In this document: positions 51,301-63,300 of the stretch, in pieces | Numbering within the stretch: position 1 is the stretch's first letter | Layout of the letters: every line of letters starts with the position of its first letter | Assembly (NCBI GenBank): GCA_021292105.1 | Contig: CM037873.1 | Span: 12,191,489-12,255,488 of the forward strand | Reading direction: 5' to 3' | Origin: Anadara kagoshimensis | Lineage: Eukaryota > Mollusca > Bivalvia > Arcoida > Arcidae | Length of the DNA stretch: 64,000 nucleotides | The notes under the pieces: generated by a model | What the model was told of the DNA's origin: nothing | The model's input: only the letters and a program-made list of their open reading frames with translations | The model's database searches: none | Translations under genes and position numbers: made by a program

Positions 51301-54300
51301 AGGCTGTTACCTAGGCATGATAATCACCAAGTTTCATCAAATATGGCCCAGTAGTTTTGGAGGAGAAGATTAAAATGTAAAGTTTACACACGACGGACGG
51401 TGATAGATTGCAATAGCTCATCTGAGCCTTTGGCTCAGGTGAGCTAAAAATGTAGTGCCCAGAGAACCACTGACCCTCAGCAACTGACACACTTTCTCAC
51501 ACTAGGATCTGCATGAGTGAAAGGCTTGTGTTCTTTACACCACTCAACAATCCAGGTTACAGAGTTCTTGTCTAAAGAATAATAATGGATTAAGGAGTTT
51601 TACACTCCAATCAAGATTCCTCCACTTATATTGACGATCATTTTATAGTAGTAACGGAAACCATAATGCCCAGACAAAACCAACAACCAGCAAGCAACTT
51701 AGGATCTGCCTGAGTGGGATTTCAACTTAAGCGGTGAGAGGCAATGTGATCCATAAGTATTTGGTTTATACCTCTAAGTCTTGTAGATCTATAATATAGA
51801 GTTCTTGTCTGTAAAATGATCTAATTGTCTAAATAATCAAAAACTAAGTGTTGTATGCATGTATGACCAACAAGAATTTTCTTCTATTATTTCAAAAAGA
51901 AATCTTGCATGAATACAATTACGAATGTATTGACTTACTTGTTCTCTAAACATAACTTTTTCATCTTCTGTAGTTGCCCTTACAACAAAAGACGTTCTCC
52001 TGAAAAATGAAAACACAATCATTGTGTCATTAGCAACATTAAGCTTATAGACCATCATCCAACTACATGCATCATTTTTTTTTAAATCATCATAGATGTA
52101 CATGTAGGAGGGCAGAGGAATGGCAGATTTTGTATGAAAGGGCACAGAGGTTGCTCTCATTTGGGCTAGAAAACTCTCTATGTAATTCAAATACTTGTAG
52201 GCTAAACATTTTTGTACGACAACCTGACCTTAATCTTTGTATCAGTATTTTTGTTCAATTGGGTATATAGTATTTATACAGAGGTTTCACTTTAAACATT
52301 AAAACATAAAGCAAAGTCCAATACTGACTGAGTAAAACCTCATGGTATGTAAATTCTTAATTTTTGTTTTTAATTTTACCTACATGTACATGGATGTTAT
52401 ATATGAAATATTAAATAAAATGTGTCTACAATAGTTCAGATGAAGAAAATGACTGACATGGTATTAAAATTTGTATTTAGTTTTCGTGAAAATAAAATGG
52501 AAGGACCCTAGGATGCTTGCATGTAAGACAGGTTGCTGTAGCAGTTTTATGTTTTTGTTTTTGTTTTTTTTTTTTTTTTTGAGAATTTTATGCTAAATAA
52601 TGGTACTATGTTTTAAACTTACGTTCTTGGGTGGTGGAGGTGACCCTTGACCTAAATCACCAGAATCTGAAGCTTTATCTTTCTTGTTAGCTAACCATGT
52701 TTACAAAGCTATTTAAATTATCATCAGAATCTCGACCAGCTCCTATCCATCTCCATTGCTGAGCTCGTTCTTTGTAATCCACAAATGGCACAAAATTATC
52801 TGGTATTCCACCTAAATAAGATACAAGTAATCATAAGACATCTATTTTCAGAATACACGGCTCATTTAGTTTTACACTTTATGATCACAATCCTCAAAAT
52901 GCAGTAGAACTAAAGCTTAAAAATTTTGATATTCAAATCTGACTAGTATAAGTCAATATAGTAATAATCAAAGGGAGTTCACTGAAGTTCAATTAACAAA
53001 TTACTTTACATTCAAACCTTGTTATAATGCCCTTGATAGCTCTGTCTCTTTGCTTATGCCCCACTATTTAGAAGTCCTGAAGTCTATTTTTTTATGCTTT
53101 GCTTCATAAATCCCCCTTAATTTATCACCAAACCACTTAAAAATGCCAAAATCTGAGCAAATGGAGGCAATGAGTCAAGGTTTTACTAAAGGTTTTACTA
53201 AACTTATATTTCTAATTGTCTCTAACTTGATAAAACTTTATGGTCATTTGAATAATTAATGAAATCTTTAATGTCAAATCATTGAGAAGGAAACCCCTAA
53301 TATTTATAGGAAACAACAAAATACTGGTAGTACTATAGGTTATCCATGATCTAATGGCAGAGTGTTTATAAAATAGAGGAGTCTAATCTACACAAATACT
53401 GTAAAGGGAATTATTTCACAATTTCTGAAATCTCGCATTTTGCATGGGTGTAATTTTCACGTAACCAATGTAAGTGGGTGTATATTGTATATATATGATA
53501 TATTAACCTGTATGGTAGATATTTTCGTGTGGGTAAAATTTTCAATTTTCGCAGTAATTTCTTTAGCGCGAAATAAGCAAAAATTTTACCCACGCAAAAA
53601 TTTTTCCCTTTACCGTAGGTATCAATACCTTGTTATCATAAATCTATGTTCATGCTTTACCCTTTATATGATTCCCTGTCTATATCATATAGACTTCATG
53701 TTTATAAACACTCTTGTCAATATTGAGGATGGACTATACAGACATTTCATTGCTTAATAAAGCATTTTTCCTATACCATCAACTAAAGTACTATGAATCA
53801 TTCAGTTTATTGGTAAAATAGCTAGACTTAAATGAAGCAATGTAACTGCTGACATTATAATAATTACCAATCAAATCTCCAGATAAGAATTTTAAGGCTG
53901 ACATGACACTATCTACCCAGTTTGACTGTTGGGAATACCAATTATTTAATGAACTTGTAGGAGATTCCTTCCATTCTCTTACTTTCTCTTCCAACTGAAA
54001 CAAAATACAAACAGTGAAAAATATTTATCGTTGTATTTCATTTCAACACCTCAGAATATCTTCCAATCAATGTTTCATCCTAAATATTAATTGAAATTAG
54101 TCTGTCAAAACCACAAGAATTCATTAGGTCAAATGTCATTGGTCTGGTGCGATTGAGAGTAAAAGTGCCCATTTGGATGGGATACCTACCTCAGTACCTG
54201 TCTATTAAAAAAAATAACCCCAATAATTTTATAATGTTCTATCTATTATACTAATGGTGTAAACTGGAGCATGTGAACTGAAGTTTCTTTATCATTGAGC

Positions 54301-57300
54301 AAATAGTCAAGACTATTTCACTTATATTTAGGCAGTCAGTTCTGGGACTTAGACAGAAACCAGAGTATCCACAGAAAATCTTCAAACTTTGGCAAGTCAA
54401 ATGACAAACTTTCTTACACTAGAAACTGCCATATTTTTAATTCAAACCCAAAACGTTAGAAGTGGTGAGATCCCTAAGCCCCTTTATCAATGATAGCATA
54501 CAAATTACATGTATATAAGTAACAAGTTCTATAATAAAATTTTGAGTGGAATGCAGAAGTTTAATGACCCTGTCATGATTCTTTCACTTATATCCCGGCG
54601 ATCAGTTCATGGATAGAGGAAACTGGAGTGACTGGTGAAAATCACAGACCTTTCTCAAACAAGAATCCGTCCAGGCGATCAGTTCAAGGATAGAGGAAAC
54701 TGGAGTGCCTGGTGAAAATCACAGACCTTTCTCAAACAAGAATTTGTCCAGGCGATCAGTTCAAGGATAGAGGATACTGGAGTGCCTGGTGAAAATCACA
54801 GACCTTTCTCAAACAAGAATCTGTCCAGGCAATCAGTTCAAGGATAGAGGAAACTGGAGTGCCTGGTGAAAATCACAGACCTTTCTCAAACAAGAATCTG
54901 TCCAGGCGATCAGTTCATGGATAGAGGAAACTGGAGTGCCTGGTGAAAATCACAGACCTTTCTCAAACAAGAATCTGTCCAGGCAATCAGTTCAAGGATA
55001 GAGGAAACTGGAGTGCCTGGTGAAAATCACAGACCTTTCTCAAACAAGAATCCGTCCAGGCGATCAGTTCAAGGATAGAGGAAACTGGAGTGCCTGGTGA
55101 AAATCACAGACCTTTCTCAAACAAGAATCCGTCCAGGCGATCAGTTTATGGATGGAGGAAACTGGAGTGCCTGGTGAAAATCACAGACCTTTCTCAAACA
55201 AGAATCTGTCCAGGCGATCAGTTCAAGGATAGAGGAAACTGGAGTGCCTGGTGAAAATGAGACCTTTCTCAAACAAGAATCTGTCTAGGCGATCAGTTCA
55301 TGGATGGAGGAAACTGGAGTGCCTGGTGAAAATCACAGACCTTTCTCAAACAAGAATCCGTCCAGGCGATCAGTTCATGGATGGAGGAAACTGGAGTGCC
55401 TGGTGAAAATGAGACCTTTCTCAAACAAGAATCTGTCCAGGCGATCAGTTCATGGATAGAGGAAACTGGAGTGCCTGGTGAAAATCACAGACCTTTCTCA
55501 AACAAGAATCCGTCCAGGCGATCAGTTCATGGATGGAGGAAACTGGAGTGCCTGGTGAAAATGAGACCTTTCTCAAACAAGAATCTGTCCAGGCGATCAG
55601 TTCATGGATAGAGGAAACTGGAGTGCCTGGTGAAAATGAGACCTTTCTCAAACAAGAATCCGTCCAGGCGATCAGTTCATGGATGGAGGAAACTGGAGTG
55701 ACTGGTGAAAATCACAGACCTTTCTCAAACAAGAATCCGTCCAGGCAATCAGTTCATGGATAGAGGAAACTGGAGTGCCTGGTGAAAATCACAGACCTTT
55801 CTCAAACAAGAATTTGTCCAGGCGATCAGTTCAAGGATAGAGGAAACTGGAGTGCCTGGTGAAAATCACTGACCTTTCTCAAACAAGAATCTGTCTCAAT
55901 TGGGATTTAAACTTAGGTGTGAGAGATAATAAATTTATGAGAACAACTAACAAATACATGTTCATGTAGAAAATGTAGATGCGTGTATACTATTAACAAC
56001 AAACCTTTACAGTTGTGGCTCGACCGTCACTAAAACTGCATAATAAATCTCTGACAAGGCTGAAGAAATTATCATGCTGACCAAATGAAATCTTTGGTGG
56101 ACAAGTTCTACTTAAAAGAAACAATATTTAACATTTAGTAAATAATACAACATATTTCAATTAAGAAATGACATTCTGCTCATGGTTTTTCAAGGGGTAA
56201 TGCAAGATAAAGTGGCGCGTGCCAAATTTGGCACACATCACACTATTTTGCATTACCCCTTGAAATACCATGAGCAGTAAATGTCATTTCTTATATTTAC
56301 AATTCTTTCTTTTAATATCTATTTTGTACCTTGGCGCTATTTTTTCCATATCTGTGTGATATATGGTTTTTAGCCATGCGAGATCGGCATATCTCCGATG
56401 ATCTTGTGACCCCCTGTGTAGGACATGACGTAATATTGCGGGAAAATTGATACACATCAAGGGTCATAACCCCTATTGTCTTTCAACAGGAATTACAATA
56501 CAATTGCTTCTGTATGTTTCATCAAAGACAGGTACAGCCATATTGTAAATATTCTCACATCATCATTTCAAATTTTAGTGCCATTAATGGTGACATCTAA
56601 TGTATATCTAAGCAGATTAAATAATATCTGCTGCTATAAATAATAATTATATGTAACAAAGATATAATGGAGTTAGCCAGTATATCAGGTGATCAAATTG
56701 TGCAAAATGATGATATGGAAAACCTTCAATTTCCCAGTAAATAAACACATTTCATACGAAAACATAAATTTTTATCATTTCATATCCAGTGGAAATAATA
56801 ATTCAACACAGAAGTTATCAGGTATCACTTGGTATGCTGGTTATATCCATTGCATAAAATGCCAATTGTCTGTGTAGGTGAATCAAATTTAGGTCCATAT
56901 ATCTAAGTAAAACATGGATATCGAGTCCATTTCTACATAAAAAATAACTGGCCTTACTATCTTTGAAGAAATTCCCTGAAATAAGATGTCTTGCCTTGTT
57001 ACTATAATTATCATAAGACTGGACTCATACATTTTACTGAAGCTTATTTGTTACATCAAGGATCCAGTGAAAACCCACATTAAGTTCCATTGTGTGAATA
57101 AGTTGTTGGTATCTCAGCAATGTGCATGGCTAGGTTAATGTTTAGATCCCGATTGAGATCAATTTTTGAATTCTTGACAGAATCATACCTAAGACGAAGA
57201 ATGGATTTAAGATTCTATTTAACTTACTCTGGCAGTGGAAAGTCTGGAACTTCATCCTCCTGCTTCATAAAATTATCTTGAAGTCCAGATGAGTTTTCTG

Positions 57301-60300
57301 CATCTGCGAACTGTGAATTGGAGTGAGCTGAACCTTGACTTTCTTGTTTTATATCTTCTGATTTTATTTTTACTGATTTCTTTATTTTTTTATCATTCCT
57401 GTCTTTAATCTTATCTTCTTCTTTTTTGAAATAGGAGCATTTCCATTTTGTGGGGCTATAAATAAAATAATGAATGTTTGAATTAAATCACAAAATGATT
57501 AATTTAATACTTCAACAAGACTTACTATCTCTACGTTCCTATCTAATGTTTCAGACAAACATTCCTTGTTATTTATCATATTCATACAAAATATTTACTG
57601 TTAAAGAACACTATATGTACAACATGTATAATAAATATATAACTTTACATGCAATCAAAAGTCCAGGAAATATTTTGGTTGATTGATTGAACAGGGTTTA
57701 TGTTCTACTCAGGAATATTTCCCTTATATTAGGATGTCACCAGCCATAGGTGAGGTGACAGAAGCACTCAGAATGCACTCAGAACAAGCAGAGAGGGTTC
57801 TTTACCTGTCACACCTATCGTGACACAGAGCTTAAGTTTCCTCTGAAGAACCCTGTGACTTTCATTTCTAATTGATGAGTGCTTAGTGAAAGAACAGTCA
57901 TTATCCATTATTTCAAGTCTTGATCAGTACCCGACCTCCAACATATGGAGGGAACGCATTTCCGAGTTACCATAATAATTATTAAAATATGACTTACATC
58001 AAAATACAAAGTAAAAAAGCATCATATTTTATAGACCGATACTTACAATTAGTTTGTTGCTGCTGTTTAGGACTTTTTCTTGCTGCTTGACATCTGGACA
58101 TGATATCTTGTAGAGATATATTTTGGGTATTTAACTCTGGATACATCTATAAATAACAAGTGTCATCACATAATATCAAACCTCATCCAGAATGAAGCAT
58201 AAACAAGACAATGAGAAGGGGACTTTTTCCTTCTTCCCTATCAAAATTTGAAAAAAAAAGTTTCTTTTTATTCATCTATTAAAAATAATTTTGTATACTA
58301 CAGTGCAAAAACATTTGATTTATAATTTAATTTAATTTTGTATCCTCATGGTTTCTTACTTTTCTTTCTATAAAAATATTGCTATGAGGAGGTTGTCTAT
58401 CTTAAGACCTATCTATCTTCTCATGAGACCAGCATGACTTTACAATTTCTGGGTGCAAGGACAGTAGGTGTGATTACAAACCATGTCAAATGGTATCATC
58501 AAACAACTGATTATTTAATATAACCGATGGTATGTTGGAGGAACACTTTCAAACAAGACTTGTAGACCCTATTATTGTCCCTTTGACTTAGTGAAACTGT
58601 GATGGCATCATTTACAAATAAGACAAATACCTCGACATCATGTTTCCTCCTTTTGTGATTTCTGATCATCTGAACATAATCTTCCTCTGTAACTTCTACA
58701 GGACTAAATGGTCTTTGTCTCTTTGGTTGTTGTACTGGGTTACTACCATCATCCCCAGGTACAGGAGTTGTCGGTAATGGTGCTGAAAGGTGAAAGGTAT
58801 TACCAGTTTACTTAATAACAGATGAAACTAATCTTAGGTAGAATTATTATATTTATAATAATATATCAAAGACAATTGTATAACTGGAAAATTATCATGA
58901 CAGTTAATTTATTATGTAGCATTTTATGTTATTCCCATACCTTTATGTTTTTGCACTGTTGAATGACAGTCAATGCTAACACAAATGAACCACATCTAAA
59001 TTAAATATTCACAAAAGTTTTATTTTTGGACATGAACAAGTTTCAATGTTTAAAATAAAAACAGTGTTATTTTTTCTGAATTAAAATTTTTACTGTGTTT
59101 AATAAAAACCAATGGAATAAAATACAACAAATCCAGCTATATTTGAACTTGGAATATATTTAAATTTATAACAACTTTTTACTAATTGAAAAAAATACAC
59201 AGCAAATCCAACTACTAGTATATTGAATATTTGTAAATTTATAAAACCACTTAACAAAATAATATTTTAAAGTTCAACTAAGTTAAACATATGATGGAGA
59301 TAACTAATCATCTATGGTTAATATATGAAATGTTATGACAACTTACAAGTTATATCTCCATTAACTGTAGGTTTAGCTGCAAATGTAGACACAACACTTG
59401 GATGAGTAGGTTCAGGTGATGGTATAGGACACAGTGATTTAAATAACTGTTTTTTACTTCTCTGTACAAGATCTGAAAGTAGATTTAAAGTTTATATAGG
59501 CTTTAAAGTTTGATAATTGCATCAATTACAATAAGGCACCAAATGCAATAAATGTTGAGTTTTGTTCCAAGTAGTTGGCCTTATTTAAGAAAGTTTTGCA
59601 AATAGTGGTTGATGAAATAGTTTTCTATCACTAATTAGATCCGATTTCCAAATCAGATGGGTCTTTGTGATTTCCATAGTCCATAAATGTCTTATTATGA
59701 ATGAACAAGGTATCACTTTATATAACAGGCATCACTGTTGCCAAGTTGTCTAAATTGCATACTTCTGGATCACAGCCCCTTTCAACACCTAGGTTCAAAT
59801 CTTACTCAGGACAGATCCTAGTATGAGAAAGATGTCAAAGGTTGATGTTTTTTAGCACTGTGGTTTCTTCCGGTATTCATGAAATGACAGCTAAAATATG
59901 GGAAGAAATTTTGAGTGGGTAGGGTTGGGGTGGAGTGGGGGGTAAAACTCCATTACTCCATTCCACTTTATGCTAGAAGTAACAATCATTTATACATGTA
60001 TACACTTTCCAAATTTTTAGTTCAGGAGCAATATCTAGCCTATGTAAACTCCATTTAACATAGCGTCAGCTCACTACCCTTGGCCTTGAGGCCTTAACCG
60101 TACTCAAGCTAAGTAGAATTAATCATAATACACATACTTGTATATTCCTCCTCTTCCTCAGATGATGTGTCTTCTACTCCACATTCTTCTCTAGCTTCCT
60201 TTAACAATCTACAATAAAACATAATACAAATCTATCAATGTCTAATTAATTATTTGTTTCATAACCAATGCTCATATTTGATTTATTTAGTTAAATTTCA

Positions 60301-63300
60301 TTTTTTAAGAGAATCATATTTACCTCTTAATGTTTATTACAAAATGAAAGTGTCACAAAAAATAATAGCCCGACTGCATATAAGTCCATTAAAAACTGCT
60401 ATATTTTATATTAGTGCTTATATTTACCATGTCACTGATGCTAATGCCAAGTGTAAAGGTTGAAAAACATAATGATTCATGAAAGAATAACTAGATTAAA
60501 TTCATCCTAGAGCTAAAATAGAGGTGTTTAAAAAATCTGAAAAAAAAATGTTATTTTCAAAAAAAACTTTCAAAAGGACACACATTAATGTTTTGAAGCT
60601 AAAGGATGTAAATTTCATTTATTAGATCATATATTCAAATTTTAGCACTAGACACTTTTTACTGATCATTTAACTCACCTAAATCCATTTTTCTTACCTG
60701 ATATATTTTTTCTTGACCTTGTGTTCAATTGATTTTTCTTTTGGTTGTCGTGGTGCATAATCTATTTTCACAGGGGCATCAACTGGTAATTTTTTCATCT
60801 GCTCAAAAACTTTCTGTAAATTGAAATATAAGAAGCAATGTTAAAAACTCACAAAATGTAATCATCTATGATTTAACCTAGTAACCCATTTACTGACCAA
60901 ACATGACCCATATATGAATGTGACTTAACCTTTGTAAGGAGAATCACTTTGCAAGTTTGATAAACATTGCTTCAAATCAACCAAGTGATCTACATATTTT
61001 CCCAACATGACCAATATGTGTTTAAACTAGCTTTTGTAAAGAGGATCACTCTGGGCAAATTTGACGCTGATTGAGCAAAAATTGTAGCCTCAAGTGTGTT
61101 AATGACGTTCTCCTTTGGGTTTTTGCAACAAACACTTTTCTTTAGGTTTTGACCTAGTGACCTACTTATTAATCATTATGACCCACAATACTTGACATAG
61201 CTTTTGACAAGATGATTACTTTAGGCAAGTTTGATGAAGATTGGATAAAAGTTGTGGCCTCTTAAAGTGTTAACAATCAAATGTTGATGTAGAACACAAA
61301 ATGTATAAAGCACAAAGGACAAAGACTAATCATAATATCTCACATGAGAAATTTGTGTTCAGGTGACCTAAATAAGAGAAATGAGAAGATAGATAGATTT
61401 TTTATTCCTCTGTTATATACATAAAACTGGGTAAATGGTATTCTTACTTAGGTTTCAACAAATTTAAATATTTAATAAACATTTTGTAAAAATTTGCTAA
61501 AATAGGCTACTTTTTAAAAGAATTTCTCAGAAATCAGTGGCAAATGGTGATTGATTTTGGCTACAAGGAATGAAAACACACGATTCTTGATTTAGCAAGC
61601 TATCCGTGGCAATATTTCAGTATTTACCTGTCTACTTAGTAGTATTTCTTTAAGGAGGTTGGAGTAATATCTTTGTTGTCTATGTTTATACTCTCTTTGT
61701 TTGACTGTCTGACATAAACTGGAGTACTTAGATATATCTGGTGAATAAAACCCATCTGAAAAAGTGGAGAAAATTGTTAGATGTATGTAAACTTTACATT
61801 ACATAAACTGCTCAACAGCAACATTTTGAAGAAGAGCGGGGTATACTGGTTTAACTCTGTCCTTCTGTTCAAAACAAAATTTTTTGTCAGTTTTCTCAAC
61901 AACTACTAAACATGGCCAATTGAAATTTTGAGTGCGAGTTCGATATGAGGTCCCATGCTGCAAGTAACAATTTCAATTCTGCCAGGCATCTACTTCCTGT
62001 TTACTGACTTAGTTTATTTTTCGACATTTATGGTCAATGGTTGAAGTTAAAAGCGGGGGTTATACTAAGTGAGAAGTAGCTCACAGATGTTTTGTTTTTT
62101 CTTCTTGTATTGCAGGGAAATCAATGAAATAGATTAGATTACTAGACAAATTAGTGATTGGTTCACAAAAATTTGATAACATCATCAGAAAACACCATGT
62201 CACTGAAAAATGCCATAGTAGAAAATACTGTCAAGAATATCATGGACATCAATGTTTAAATTGTACTGATTTTAATGGGGCTCAATTAAGAGTTGTGTGG
62301 ATCATAAACAAGATAACAATTTTTCCTGTATGCAAAGCAGCAGAGTGAAATAATGGTGATTATGCCCCAGTCAAAAATATTTCACTGATATCAAAGTAGC
62401 AAATTCTGGAATGGTGGAGGAAACTGGAATATGCAGAGATATACATTTTCTTTACTTGACAAGAGAAATAATAAGACTTTTAGCTCTAATATCTGCAAGA
62501 GTGAAATATGAATCTAAATTGAAGCATGAGTTATTCAAGCATTATATGTCCTGAGAGGTGGAACTTCAAAATAGAAGGTATCTTATAAAAAAAATTTTCC
62601 TAGAAAATTTTCAGGCAGCAATTTATTAAGCATTGTGGGATGCGAGTGCTGAGTTTAGAATTTTATTTAATGTTTATCCATGACCTTGACCTTTCCGATA
62701 TGACTTTGGTTTCAAGGTCATGATACACCTTTGGACCATGAAGATTAAACATGTGAAGTTTTATTACAGTCGTCCAAAGCAGCTATGAGATATGGCCCAG
62801 ACCGATTTTACACGGACGGACGGATGGACGGACAGACAGACATGATGATGCCTATATACGCCCTCAAACTAGTTTGTGGGGGGTATAATAATATGATGGC
62901 AAAGATTATAATATAACAGAGAAAGTTATAATGTTAAAATGATTTATAAGATTCTTACCTTTTAATTTGGTGTGAAACTGAGTCAATGGATTTCCAAATT
63001 TAAAATTTTCGCCTTCAAACAATCTCCTACAAAATATGTCACATACCCATACAATTTACAATTACACATACTACTATGGTAAAAATTACATTCTATCTTT
63101 AATTAATGTACACTAGAATCATGAACATAAATTGTAACATAAGGTTTTGCTGATTTATAGTGAATATGAAAATACAAGATGATCAATATCTAAATTAAGG
63201 AAGATGAGAAATAAGGAAGTTCTAACCTTACAGTTTCCTCTTTTTCTTTTTTGTCACTTTCTGGAAACTTTGGTAAATATTTCTGAAAAAAGAAAATAAT

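Larger units (their letters stand above)
49288..51560. mobile_element. SINE copy split by a 2.1-kb insertion
   Basis: The left half (49288-49352) has GGTGTTTTCCACCAGTCAAG...CAGTCAGTTCTAG. The right half (51447-51560) resumes with GTGCCCAGAGAACCACTGAC...CACACTAGGATCTGC. In intact relatives these two parts are contiguous. The sequence between them is the element at 49355-51446. Confidence 0.7.

Noticed and set aside
55381-55763. 76-codon frames MEETGVPGENETFLKQES...
   Set aside because: They are translations of the 77-bp SINE-derived satellite inside an NFRKB intron.
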